From: JAAYZQ01 sp034428935
GTDB lineage: Bacteria > Chloroflexota > Anaerolineae > JAAYZQ01
NCBI GenBank assembly: GCA_034428935.1
Contig: DAOUHB010000231.1
Coordinates: 1 to 47,899, forward strand
DNA length: 47,899 nucleotides
Direction: 5' to 3'
Shown here: piece by piece, positions 39,425 to 47,774 of the stretch
Layout of the letters: every line of letters begins with the position of its first letter
Numbering within the stretch: position 1 is the first letter of the stretch
Made by a program: the position numbers and the translations under genes
The notes under the pieces: model-generated
Databases searched by the model: none
Told to the model about the DNA's origin: nothing
Seen by the model: the letters and a program-made list of their open reading frames with translations, nothing else

Positions 39425-40264
39425 TTACGTCAAGGGGATGCCGGCCAACTGCCGGCCCGTGCGGCGCAGGTTGTGGCGGACGGCGCCCAGGGGAGCTTCC
39501 AACGGCGCGGCCAGGAACAGGCAGAGGTTGCCGGGCAAGGACAGCATGTACAACCGGAACGAGTCGCTCTCGAACATGTTGTGCTCAAAGGGCACGTCGG
39601 GTTGGCCGAGAAGGCGCCCCAGGCGCTGCGCCGCGCGCAGCGCCGCCAGGCACGGCTCGGCCAGCGACTCGGCCGTGCCCTTGCCCCGGCTGCCCACCTG
39701 GGCCACAACGCGGCCGCCGCCCTGCATGGACAGGACCGCCACCAGGTCGGCCCGCGTTTCGCGGGCCAGCTCCAGCAGGAGCGACTGGACGCGCGAGGCC
39801 GGCAGCGCATCGCCCGCCCGCGCACCGGGGCGCGACGCCTCCGGCGGGGCTGCGGGTGTGGCGGCGGGCGCCGGAGCCGCGGGTGGCACGGCAGCGACGG
39901 GCGCCGACAGGGCCGCCTGGATGCGCGGCAGCAGGTCGTCGGCGAAAAACGGCTTGGAAAGCGTGCCCTGGATGTTCAGCTCGTGGGCCTCGGGCGGAAC
40001 GGCCTGGCCCATGAGGGGAATCAACACCAGGCGCATACCGGGCAGCACCCGCCGGATGCGGCGGATCAGCTCGCGGTAGTCCATCTCTTCGGGATCCAGG
40101 TCCATGTCCACGATGGTCAGATCGAAGCGATCCCTCTCCAGGGCCGCCAGGGCGCTGCTGCCCCCGGGCGCGACGCGCACGTGATAGCCGCCCTCGGTCT
40201 CGAGCATCTCCTGGAGCATGGTGGCAAAGGCCGCGTTGCCGTCGACGACCAAGATCTTTATCAC
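39425..40264 (-). CDS. Receiver domain fused to Roadblock/LC7 domain
   Basis: 279 residues. The receiver domain (1-120) opens IKILVVDGNAAFATMLQEML; the phospho-acceptor is Asp53 in FDLTIVDMDLDPEEMDY and the Lys is in TLSKPFF, but the usual acidic pair is Asp8-Gly9, so phosphorylation chemistry may be altered. An Ala/Pro linker (about 120-160) leads to a Roadblock/LC7-like domain (about 165-275, SRVQSLLLELARETRADLVAVLSMQGGGRVVAQVG, FRLYMLSLPGNLCLFLAAPLEAPLG). Roadblock domains dimerise and regulate small GTPases or scaffold signalling. The GTG at 40264 with AGGAGG upstream is the start. It lies 11 bp after the ThuA/GldG-like gene. Confidence 0.8.
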   Translation of the reverse strand: MIKILVVDGNAAFATMLQEMLETEGGYHVRVAPGGSSALAALERDRFDLTIVDMDLDPEEMDYRELIRRIRRVLPGMRLVLIPLMGQAVPPEAHELNIQGTLSKPFFADDLLPRIQAALSAPVAAVPPAAPAPAATPAAPPEASRPGARAGDALPASRVQSLLLELARETRADLVAVLSMQGGGRVVAQVGSRGKGTAESLAEPCLAALRAAQRLGRLLGQPDVPFEHNMFESDSFRLYMLSLPGNLCLFLAAPLEAPLGAVRHNLRRTGRQLAGIPLT

Positions 40265-40275
40265 CGTCTCGCCTC

Positions 40276-42453
40276 CTATCCCTGCCCCGGGCTCAACATC
40301 CACGACACCGTGTTCAGAACCAGCCGCGATTTTGCCGGCTCGGGCAGCAGATAGATGGGAAAGCCGGCAAACACCACCCGCGTGTTGCTGACGGCGTCGG
40401 ACATGACGGCCAGGGAGGGCACACCGCTCGCCTCGCTTCCCGGCCCCCGGACCAGGACCACGTCGGTCTCGTCATCGGCCAGGTCCGTCAGGACGTCGAT
40501 CTCGTATTCGCTGCCCGAGGGCGCCTCGACAAAGGGGATCACCTCGCCGGCGCCAAAGCCCTGGGCCAGGGGATGAGAGGCGTCCTCGACCTGGAGGTCG
40601 CGCTGCACCGCCTGTTCGTCGGCGCTGCCGATGTAGGCGCCCGAGACCAGCACCGGGATCTCCTCGAGCATAAGGGCAAAGAGCAGCCCGCTCTCCGCCT
40701 CGCCAAAGGCATCCGGAAAGTCCCCCGCCGTCCAGATGACCAGGTCATGGTCCCGCAGGTCAGCGACCTGGGGCGTCCCATCCTCGGCCTTGCTCCAGGT
40801 GGTCACCGCAAAGTGCTCATCCAGGATGCGCTGAAAGTCGTCAACCCCGGTCATGCTGTCGTAGCGGCCCTCGCCCGTATCGAGGGAGATGACCATGATG
40901 CTGGCGCCCGCACCGGCCGGCGGCTCCTCGCCTCCCGGCACAGCCGGCTCCTCCTCGCCCTCCGGCGAGGCCGGCTCCTCCCCGGCTTCCGGCGGCTCTT
41001 CCCGCTCGTCGGGGGTTTCAGCCTCTTCTACGGGGCACAGGGCCAGCTCGCCATCCTGGCCGAACAGGCAGCCCTCCAGGTTGCCCGCGGCCAGGCGCTC
41101 GACCAGGCTGACCAGCGTCTCCGCGCCGCCGGCCAGGATCAGCAGCACCTGCCGGTCGCCCTCCTCCTGGAGGGCCAGCAGGGCGCTGCCCCTGGCCGGG
41201 ATCTGCCCCACGCCCTCGATCTCGATGCGATCCACGGCAGGCTCGGCGTCCTCGCCGTCGTCCTCCGCTGCGCGCTCCTCGCCGTCCTCCTCCATCTCTC
41301 CAGTCGGCGAGACGACCAGCGTGACCCCAAGATCCGAAAGGTAAGGCCCGGCCTCGCCTGCCCCTTCAAAGAGGCCCAGGAGCACCGTGTCGCGGTCCCC
41401 GTCCTCCTCCGCCCGCAGCGCCGGCCGCAGGCCCCGCTCGCCCAGGAGATCCTGAAGGTCACTCGCCGCCGATATCACGTCGGCCTTCAGGAGGGGTTCG
41501 CCGGCATAGACCAGATCCACCTCGTCGTCGAAAAAGAACGGAAAGTCCTCCAGCTCGTAGCGGCGCTCGGCGCCGGCGAGCAGGTCGGCGATGTTGGCGA
41601 TAAAGCGGTCGTTGTCGTAGAGGGTGTTGTAGGGCTCCTGCAAGAACGACAGGTCACCCAGGCCCAGCACCTGCCCGCCGGCTGCCAGGGCGGCGACGGT
41701 CAGGCTGCCCGTGCGCTCGCTGCTGCTGGAGCGCGTCTCTCCCCCGGCCCACACCAGGGCCCCTTCCTCGGCGGAGGCGATAGAGTGCGTGCCCGGCAGC
41801 ACAACCTGTTCCAGCCCTTCGGTGAGAGGGTGCGAGGCAAAGTCGGTCAGGCGGATGTGGCGATAGTTGCCCTCGTTGTCCAGCGTGTTGTACAGGTAGT
41901 CGGACTGAAAGAACAGTCCAAAGCGGGCCGCCAGGTCGTTGATGTGCGCCACATCGGCGTCCAGCGCCGAAAAGGACCCCCACTCGTCGTACAGCACGTC
42001 GTAGCGCGACGGATCGGTGATCAGCAGCAGCCGGCCGCCCTTCTCCACGAACCTGGCCACCTCCTCGATCTCGCCGGCTTTCCACGGGGTCCCGGGCGAG
42101 GCGATGATGAGCGCCCGGGCATAGCGCAGGCAGTCGCCCAGTTTGGCGGCGTCGGCCAGGGGCTCCAGGCTCTGACCGCGGGTCGCCAGCCGGGCCTGGA
42201 GGACGGCCAGCTCGGACGTTCGCACGCGGTTGTCGTGAGCCTGATCCATCACGACGATGCCCGGCGTGGCGGCCCCTGGTTCATCCTGAAAGTCCCGGGC
42301 TGCCAGGGCGGGCTCGACAACCTGCGACAGATCCGGCTGTGCGATGGCCGGCCGCCGGCTGCCCGCTCCCACATCGTAGTGATAGAGCCAGCGGGCGGCA
42401 AGGGGCAGGAGGAGCAGCGCCACGGCGATGAGCACGAAGGCAAGCTTTTTCAC
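40276..42453 (-). CDS. Large exported protein with two GldG/ThuA-like (GATase-fold) regions
   Basis: 725 residues. An N-terminal signal anchor (KKLAFVLIAVALLLLPLAARWLY) is followed by a DUF4350/GldG-like region (about 65-290: GIVVMDQAHDNRVRTSELAVLQARLATRG, ARALIIASPGTPWKAGEIEEVARFVEKGGRLLLITDPSRYD, LGLGDLSFL). After an acidic middle comes a long Glu/Pro tract (about 490-540) and a second similar region (ASIMVISLDTGEGRYDSMTGVDDFQRILDEHFAVTTWSKAEDG, HDLVIWTAGDFPDAFGEAESGLLFALML, RVVFAGFPIYLL). No catalytic Cys-His pair is apparent. It probably acts outside the membrane, perhaps with an absent ABC exporter as GldG does. GTG 42453 (GAGGTG upstream) is preferred to GTG 42462. Confidence 0.68.
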   Translation of the reverse strand: MKKLAFVLIAVALLLLPLAARWLYHYDVGAGSRRPAIAQPDLSQVVEPALAARDFQDEPGAATPGIVVMDQAHDNRVRTSELAVLQARLATRGQSLEPLADAAKLGDCLRYARALIIASPGTPWKAGEIEEVARFVEKGGRLLLITDPSRYDVLYDEWGSFSALDADVAHINDLAARFGLFFQSDYLYNTLDNEGNYRHIRLTDFASHPLTEGLEQVVLPGTHSIASAEEGALVWAGGETRSSSSERTGSLTVAALAAGGQVLGLGDLSFLQEPYNTLYDNDRFIANIADLLAGAERRYELEDFPFFFDDEVDLVYAGEPLLKADVISAASDLQDLLGERGLRPALRAEEDGDRDTVLLGLFEGAGEAGPYLSDLGVTLVVSPTGEMEEDGEERAAEDDGEDAEPAVDRIEIEGVGQIPARGSALLALQEEGDRQVLLILAGGAETLVSLVERLAAGNLEGCLFGQDGELALCPVEEAETPDEREEPPEAGEEPASPEGEEEPAVPGGEEPPAGAGASIMVISLDTGEGRYDSMTGVDDFQRILDEHFAVTTWSKAEDGTPQVADLRDHDLVIWTAGDFPDAFGEAESGLLFALMLEEIPVLVSGAYIGSADEQAVQRDLQVEDASHPLAQGFGAGEVIPFVEAPSGSEYEIDVLTDLADDETDVVLVRGPGSEASGVPSLAVMSDAVSNTRVVFAGFPIYLLPEPAKSRLVLNTVSWMLSPGQG

Positions 42454-42477
42454 AGTTCGCACCTCAATCCCGCCTCG

Positions 42478-43326
42478 TCAGGGCAGGGGATCCACGTAGC
42501 GGTAGTAAAAGCCGGGCAGTAGATTCTCGGGAGGGGCGGCCAGGACCGCAGCGGTCTTGACCCCCTCTAGCCGCAGGCCAAAGATGTCCATGGCCTCGGG
42601 TAGCTCGGGTGTCAGGTCCACCACCTCGTAGCGGCGCAGGCCGGCCAGGCGCGCCGCCGCCCGTATGGCGTCGGAGCGCGAGCCGATCTCGTCCACCAGG
42701 CCCATCTGTTGGGCGCGCAGCCCAACGTAGACGTTCCCCTCCGAAAGCACCTCGGGCGCCACCTGGAGCCGGTCTCCGCGCTGCGCAAGGATGGCTGCCA
42801 GGAAGGTCTGTTTCAGCATCTCGATCTGGCGAATGGCGTCCATGTGCGAGCCGCCCGACAGCTTGAACGGCCCGCTGGTGATGATCTTTTCGTCCACCAC
42901 GTCGGGATCGGGCAGGATCGAGATGACGCCGATGTTGCCCACCGTCGAGCCCGGCTTGGCATAGATGGTATCGGCCGCGGCGGCCAGGTAATAGGCGCCG
43001 CTGGCCGCCATCTCGCCGATGGAGGCCACCACCGGCCTTTCCCGGCGCAGGGCCAGGACCTGGTAGTACAGGTCCTCGCTGGCCGTTACCTCTCCCCCGG
43101 GGCTGCTGATATCGAGCACCACGGCGCGCACGGCCCGGTCCTGGGCCACCTGGTCCAGGGCGTCGCGCAGGACCGTGGCGTAGGAGCCCCAGATGTCGCC
43201 CTCTACGCGCACCACGGCCACCTGGGGAGCCGGGAGCAGGAAAAACGAAAGGAGGACGCCGGCCGCCAGCAGGACCAGCAGCCCGACGGCCAGGAGCGAC
43301 CCACGAAGTGCCAAGCGCCTGTTCAT
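42478..43326 (-). CDS. sppA: Signal peptide peptidase SppA, S49 family
   Basis: 282 residues. One N-terminal membrane anchor (about 10-32) and an S49 protease domain: VAVVRVEGDIWGS, AVRAVVLDISSPGGEVTASEDLYYQV, then IGEMAASGAYYLAAAADTIYAKPGSTVGNIGVI with catalytic Ser109, and SGPFKLSGG with the likely catalytic Lys155. The single-domain length matches the short SppA of Gram-positive bacteria. It digests cleaved signal peptides in the membrane. It has its own TATAAT promoter and heads the operon with the two genes at 42453-39425. Confidence 0.92.
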   Translation of the reverse strand: MNRRLALRGSLLAVGLLVLLAAGVLLSFFLLPAPQVAVVRVEGDIWGSYATVLRDALDQVAQDRAVRAVVLDISSPGGEVTASEDLYYQVLALRRERPVVASIGEMAASGAYYLAAAADTIYAKPGSTVGNIGVISILPDPDVVDEKIITSGPFKLSGGSHMDAIRQIEMLKQTFLAAILAQRGDRLQVAPEVLSEGNVYVGLRAQQMGLVDEIGSRSDAIRAAARLAGLRRYEVVDLTPELPEAMDIFGLRLEGVKTAAVLAAPPENLLPGFYYRYVDPLP

Positions 43327-43361
43327 GCCACCTCACAATCCATCCAACGTGGTGTGCCTCG

Positions 43362-43390
43362 ATTATACCACACATAGCCGCGAATAGAAA
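43362..43390 (-). promoter_or_regulatory. Promoter of the sppA operon (extended -10)
   Basis: Minus-strand TATAAT (43367-43362) preceded by TGG, an extended -10. The -35 at 17 bp, TTTCTA (43390-43385), is weak, as is common with extended -10 promoters. Leader about 30 bases. Confidence 0.65.
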
Positions 43391-43397
43391 CTGGGTA

Positions 43398-43426
43398 TTG
43401 ACAATAGAACAGGAACGTGGTATAAT
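43398..43426 (+). promoter_or_regulatory. Consensus promoter of the lacI-type gene
   Basis: Perfect TTGACA (43398-43403), 17-bp spacer, perfect TATAAT (43421-43426) with an extended TGG before it. Confidence 0.9.
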
Positions 43427-43438
43427 TTAAACGATTAA
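43427..43438. promoter_or_regulatory. LacI-family operator candidate
   Basis: TTAAACGATTAA lies directly after the -10, across the predicted start of transcription. It is a near-palindrome around a central CG with one mismatched pair, the form of LacI/GalR-family operators. Autorepression of the next gene is the simple reading. Confidence 0.6.
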
Positions 43439-43504
43439 CCAAGACCGGTCGTTGTGTTGCTTGGCACTGCTCCGGCATTGCACCGGCTACGCTTGAGGGA
43501 AGAG

Positions 43505-44539
43505 ATGCCGACCATCAAGGACGTTGCCCGCGAAGCGGGTGTGTCGACGGCCACGGTATCGTACGTACTGAACGAAAGTGGCAACGTCAGCGCGGAAACG
43601 CGCCAGCGCGTGGTAGCCGCGGTGGAGCGACTCGGCTACCGGCCGAGCGTCATAGCCCGGGGCCTGAAGGCCGGGCAGAGCCGCATGATCGGCTATTCCT
43701 GGATTCCGGTGCCCGCCAATCAGTTCAACCCCATCCTGGAAAAGTTTTTGCAGAGCATGGCCGAGGCCGCGGCCGGGCGAGACTTTCACGTCCTGGCTTT
43801 TCCCTCTACCGACCCCACCGACGAGCTGCTGCCCTACCGCGAGATGGTAGCCAGCGGCCGGGTAGACGGCTTTATTCTGTCGAACACCACCTACGATGAT
43901 CCTCGCATCCGTTACCTGACGGATATTGACTTTCCATTTGTTGCCTTTGGCCGGGCCAATCCCGACTGGAAGTTTGCCTGGGTGGACGTGGACGGCGCCG
44001 ACGGCTTGCGCCAGGTGGTGGAGCACCTTCACGGGCTGGGGCACCGGCGCATCGCCTGCCTGTGCTGGCCCGAAAGCTCCAGCACCGGCCAACTGCGCCT
44101 GTCCGGCTTTCGCCGCGCCATGGAAGAGGCCGGGCTGCCCATCCATCCAGCCTGGATCGTCCGCATCGAGAACGATTATTACGAGGCATACGAGGCCACC
44201 GCCAGGTTGCTGAGCTTGCCACCCGACGACCGCCCGACGGCCATCACCGCTCTCGCCGACCTGATGGCCATGGGCGCCATGAACGCCGCCGCCGATGGCG
44301 GACTGGAAGTGGGCCGCGAGCTGGCCGTGACCGGGTTCGACGACTCGCCCATCACCGGCTATCTGCGTCCCTCTCTGACCAGCGTGCGCCAGCCCATCGC
44401 CCAGGCAGGCGAAGAGGTGGTGCACACCCTGCTGGGCATGCTGCAGGGGGAAACAACGTCGCCGCCGACGTCCTTGCTCAAGCCCAGGCTGATCGTGCGT
44501 CATTCAACGGCTCCCAATGTCGGGCAAGGCCAGCACTAA
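43505..44539 (+). CDS. LacI-family transcriptional regulator
   Basis: 344 residues. The N-terminal helix-turn-helix and hinge are textbook: MPTIKDVAREAGVSTATVSYVLNESGNVSAETRQRVVAAVERLGYRPSVIARGLKAGQS. The periplasmic-binding-protein-like sensor domain follows (GRVDGFILSNTTYDDPRI, FVAFGRANPDWKFAWVDVDGADGLRQVVEHLHGLGHRRIAC, AITALADLMAMGAMNAA, LAVTGFDDSPITGYLRPSLTSVRQP). The effector is probably a sugar or glycoside. The ATG at 43505 with GAGGGAAGAG is chosen, since an extra 17 residues upstream precede the HTH start. It is next to the GH65 phosphorylase gene, its likely target. Confidence 0.93.
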   Translation: MPTIKDVAREAGVSTATVSYVLNESGNVSAETRQRVVAAVERLGYRPSVIARGLKAGQSRMIGYSWIPVPANQFNPILEKFLQSMAEAAAGRDFHVLAFPSTDPTDELLPYREMVASGRVDGFILSNTTYDDPRIRYLTDIDFPFVAFGRANPDWKFAWVDVDGADGLRQVVEHLHGLGHRRIACLCWPESSSTGQLRLSGFRRAMEEAGLPIHPAWIVRIENDYYEAYEATARLLSLPPDDRPTAITALADLMAMGAMNAAADGGLEVGRELAVTGFDDSPITGYLRPSLTSVRQPIAQAGEEVVHTLLGMLQGETTSPPTSLLKPRLIVRHSTAPNVGQGQH

Positions 44540-44565
44540 AATCAATACTACGACATAAAGCCTAC

Positions 44566-44652
44566 TCCAACGTTATTGCGACCCAGTCCAACGCAACCCA
44601 GCGTGGATTCCAACGCATAACCGCATCGCTGCGCGTCGGACTGTGCTACAAT
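44566..44652 (+). promoter_or_regulatory. Promoter region of the GH65 gene with three phased TCCAACG sites
   Basis: TCCAACG occurs at 44566-44572, 44587-44593 and 44609-44615, each followed by (T/C)(T/A)(A/T), with spacings of 21 and 22 bp. TACAAT (44647-44652) is the likely -10; no -35 of quality precedes it. The array has the position and helical phasing of an activator site. Confidence 0.55.
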
Positions 44653-44768
44653 AAAAGCCGGAAGCGCCTGGCGCCCTTCTGTTCATCCTGGTCGCCGCCG
44701 TTTCACTGCGTTCCAGATGCCTTGCCAGGGCTCCAGATGAGGCGCACGACTTCTGAAAGGACGGTTCT

Positions 44769-47669
44769 GTGACCGATTGGCTTGTCACCGAAGAGACGTT
44801 TATTCCAGAGGATCTGCTTCATAAAGAAACAGTCTTTACCCTGGGCAACGGATACCTGGGCACCCGCGGCTCCTTCGAGGAGGGATATCCGGGCGCGAGC
44901 CCTGCGACGCTCATCCACGGCGTTTACGACGACCTTCCGCCGGCGAACACCGAGCTGGCCAACGCCCCCGACTGGACCTCCCTCTCCATTGTGGTCGAGG
45001 GCGAGGCCTTTCGCATGGACCGGGGCAAGGTGTTGCGCTACCGGCGCCGCCTGGACATGCGCCGTGGCGTGTTGAGCCGTGACGTTCGCTGGCAGAGCCC
45101 GGCCGGCCGCACCGTCGACCTCCGTTTCGAGCGCTTTGCCAGCCTGGCGGACCCCCACCAATTGGCCGTCCGCTGCCAGGTTACGGCCCTGGATTCGGCC
45201 TGCAAGGTGCAGGTCCAGGCCGGGCTGAACGCCTACCCGGACAACGACGGCCTGCTGCATTGGACCACGACCGAGCAGGGCGGCGAGGCCGGCAGCGCCT
45301 GGCTGGGCCTCCTCACCCGCCATTCGGGCATCGAGCTGGGCATGGCCGTGGGCCTCGGCGTGGCAGGCGCCGAAGGAGCGCAGGTGCAGAGCCAGAGCTG
45401 CCCCGGCTACCCCATGCTGCAAGCGCACTTCCAGGCTCGCCCCGAGCAAACCGTCACCCTGACCAAGCTCGTCACGGTGTTCACCTCGCGCGATACCGAA
45501 CAGCCCCTGGCAAAAGCACGCCAGGGGCTGCGGCGTCCGGCGGCCTACGAGGAGCTGTTGGCCGCGCAAGAGAGGGCGTGGGCCGAGACCTGGCGCGACA
45601 GCGACGTGGTCGTCGAGGGCGACGTCGAGGATCAGGCCGCCATCCGCTACTGCCTCTTCCAGACGCTCATCGCCGCCCCCCGCCGCGACGACCGCGTCAG
45701 CATCGCCGCCAAGACCCTCTCGGGCTTGGGCTATCGCGGCCACGTCTTCTGGGACACCGAGCTGTTCATCCTGCCCTTCCTCACCTACACGCAGCCCGAG
45801 ATCGCCCGCAACCTGTTGAGCTACCGCTACCACACCCTGCCCGGCGCCCGCCGCAAGGCGGAGCAGGCCGGCTACGAAGGCGCCATGATCGCCTGGGAGA
45901 GCGCCGCCACCGGCGACGACGTCACGCCCCCCTGGGTTCTCGATCCGGAGGGCAAGGAGCTGGTGCGGATCTGGCCGGGCGAGATCGAGCAGCACATCTC
46001 GGCCGACGTGGCCTATGCCGCCTGGCAGTACTGGCAGGCCACCGGCGACGACGAGTGGATGTCGGCGAAGGGCGCCCCCGTCGTCCTCGAGACGGCGGCC
46101 TTCTGGGGGAGCCGGGTCGAGTATGACGAGGAGCGGGACCGGTACGAGATCTCGAACGTCATCGGGCCCGACGAGTATCACGACCACGTGGACAACAATG
46201 CCTTCACCAACCGCCTGGTCAAGTGGCACCTGGAAAAGGCCCTGGAGCTGCTGGCCTGGCTGCGCCGGCACGACCCCGACCGCGCCGGCGAGTTGGAGCG
46301 CCGGTTGGATCTGACACCGGAGCGCCTGCAACACTGGGCCGACGTCGCCGGCTGCATGTTCGTGCCCCACGACCCCGAGTCGGGGCTCATCGAGCAGTTC
46401 GAGGGCTTTTTCGACCTGGAAGACGTGAACCTGGAGGACTATGAGCCGCGCACCCGCTCCATGCACGCCATCCTGGGCATCGAGGGCTCCAACGCGGCAC
46501 AGGTCATCAAGCAGGCCGACGTCCTGATGCTGCTCTTCCTGCTCCGGGACGAGGGCGAGTACGACCACACAACCCTGGCCGTCAACTGGGACTATTACAA
46601 CCCGCGCACCGACCATAGCTACGGCTCTTCCCTCGGCCCGGCCATCCACGCCATCCTGGCCAGCGAGATGGGCAATCCCCAGGAAGCGTACAAACACTTC
46701 TGGCGGACGGCCTATATGGACCTGGAAAACCTGCGCGGCAACACACCCGACGGCATCCACGCCGCCGCGGCGGGGGCCCTGTGGCAGACCCTCGTCTTTG
46801 GCTTTGGCGGAGTAGAGTTCACGCCGGAAGGGCCGGTGGCCAACCCCCGCCTGCCCACACAATGGTCCCGCCTGCGCTTTCGCGTCAAGTATAGGGGGCA
46901 GTGGCACGACTTTGACCTCCAGAAGCACCAGAGCGAGGAGGAACGGGAGCGGGCCGGAGGCTACCGGCCCCCGAGGGCGGAAACCGGCGATGGCCGGATA
47001 CGGGGCGTGATCTTTGACCTGGATGGGGTGCTGACCGACACGTCCGATCTCCATTACCGGAGCTGGAAACGGCTGGCCGACGAGGAGGGAATCCCCTTCG
47101 ACCGGGTTGCCAACGAAGCGCTGCGCGGCATTTCCCGGCGCGAGTCGCTGCTGCTGGTGTTGGGCGATCGTCCCGCCACGGAGGACGAGATCCAGGCGAT
47201 GATGGCCCGCAAGAACCGCTACTACCAGGGTTACCTGGAAGAGCTTGGCGCCGAGAACCTGTTGCCCGGCGCCTTGTCGCTCCTCCACGAGCTGCGGGCC
47301 CAGGGATACAAGGTCGCCATTGGCTCTGCCAGCAAGAACGCCCGCACGGTCGTCGAGCGCCTCGGCCTGGGCGAGATGGTGGACGCCATTGCCGACGGGC
47401 ACAGCGTCGAGAAGCACAAGCCGGCGCCCGACCTGTTTCTGTTTGCCGCGCAACAACTTGGGGTTCCGCCGGAAGAGTGCGTCGTCTTTGAGGATGCCGA
47501 ATCGGGCATAGAGGCCGCCCTCGCGGCCGGAATGTGGGCAGTGGGGCTGGGTCCGGCCGAGCGTGTCGGCGAGGCCCACGTGGTTTTGCCCAGCCTCGAG
47601 AATGTGAACTGGGCCGACCTGCGCGCTCGCCTGGCGCAGGCAGCTCAAGACGGTCAGGCAAAGATATGA
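44769..47669 (+). CDS. Fused GH65 glycoside phosphorylase / beta-phosphoglucomutase
   Basis: 966 residues. Residues 1-735 are a GH65 disaccharide phosphorylase: N-terminal TLGNGYLGTRGSFEEG, the (alpha/alpha)6 barrel with GYRGHVFWDTELFILPFL, catalytic acid Glu469 in VIGPDEYHDHVDNNAFTN, IKQADVLMLLFLL and RTDHSYGSSLGPAIHAILASEMG. Residues 742-966 are a HAD phosphomutase: VIFDLDGVLTD (nucleophile Asp750, acid/base Asp752), LRGISRRESLLL, IGSASKNA, HKPAPDLFLFAA and FEDAESGIEAA. The first half would release beta-glucose 1-phosphate from an alpha-glucoside (trehalose, maltose, kojibiose or nigerose type) and the second turn it into glucose 6-phosphate. GTG start with AAAGGA seven bases upstream. Confidence 0.94.
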   Translation: MTDWLVTEETFIPEDLLHKETVFTLGNGYLGTRGSFEEGYPGASPATLIHGVYDDLPPANTELANAPDWTSLSIVVEGEAFRMDRGKVLRYRRRLDMRRGVLSRDVRWQSPAGRTVDLRFERFASLADPHQLAVRCQVTALDSACKVQVQAGLNAYPDNDGLLHWTTTEQGGEAGSAWLGLLTRHSGIELGMAVGLGVAGAEGAQVQSQSCPGYPMLQAHFQARPEQTVTLTKLVTVFTSRDTEQPLAKARQGLRRPAAYEELLAAQERAWAETWRDSDVVVEGDVEDQAAIRYCLFQTLIAAPRRDDRVSIAAKTLSGLGYRGHVFWDTELFILPFLTYTQPEIARNLLSYRYHTLPGARRKAEQAGYEGAMIAWESAATGDDVTPPWVLDPEGKELVRIWPGEIEQHISADVAYAAWQYWQATGDDEWMSAKGAPVVLETAAFWGSRVEYDEERDRYEISNVIGPDEYHDHVDNNAFTNRLVKWHLEKALELLAWLRRHDPDRAGELERRLDLTPERLQHWADVAGCMFVPHDPESGLIEQFEGFFDLEDVNLEDYEPRTRSMHAILGIEGSNAAQVIKQADVLMLLFLLRDEGEYDHTTLAVNWDYYNPRTDHSYGSSLGPAIHAILASEMGNPQEAYKHFWRTAYMDLENLRGNTPDGIHAAAAGALWQTLVFGFGGVEFTPEGPVANPRLPTQWSRLRFRVKYRGQWHDFDLQKHQSEEERERAGGYRPPRAETGDGRIRGVIFDLDGVLTDTSDLHYRSWKRLADEEGIPFDRVANEALRGISRRESLLLVLGDRPATEDEIQAMMARKNRYYQGYLEELGAENLLPGALSLLHELRAQGYKVAIGSASKNARTVVERLGLGEMVDAIADGHSVEKHKPAPDLFLFAAQQLGVPPEECVVFEDAESGIEAALAAGMWAVGLGPAERVGEAHVVLPSLENVNWADLRARLAQAAQDGQAKI

Positions 47670-47696
47670 CCTATCGTACGTCATGATGGCTGTAAA

Positions 47697-47714
47697 AAGG
47701 AGGTGATGCGCTAA
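47697..47714 (+). promoter_or_regulatory. Orphan perfect Shine-Dalgarno sequence with minimal ORF
   Basis: AAGGAGGTGA (47697-47706) is a ten-base perfect complement of the usual 16S rRNA 3' end. Overlapping it is ATG CGC TAA (47706-47714); no other start follows until 47775, which has its own site. Confidence 0.4.
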
Positions 47715-47774
47715 ACCAAGAACCGGACCCTTGGAACCGATTCTAACTTCTATCAAGCTTGAGAGGAGAGGAAC

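Noticed and set aside
44703..47756. Minus-strand open frame of about 1000 codons opposite the GH65 fusion
   Set aside because: Complete overlap with a well-supported enzyme gene, no recognisable domain, no ribosome site; a GC-driven shadow.
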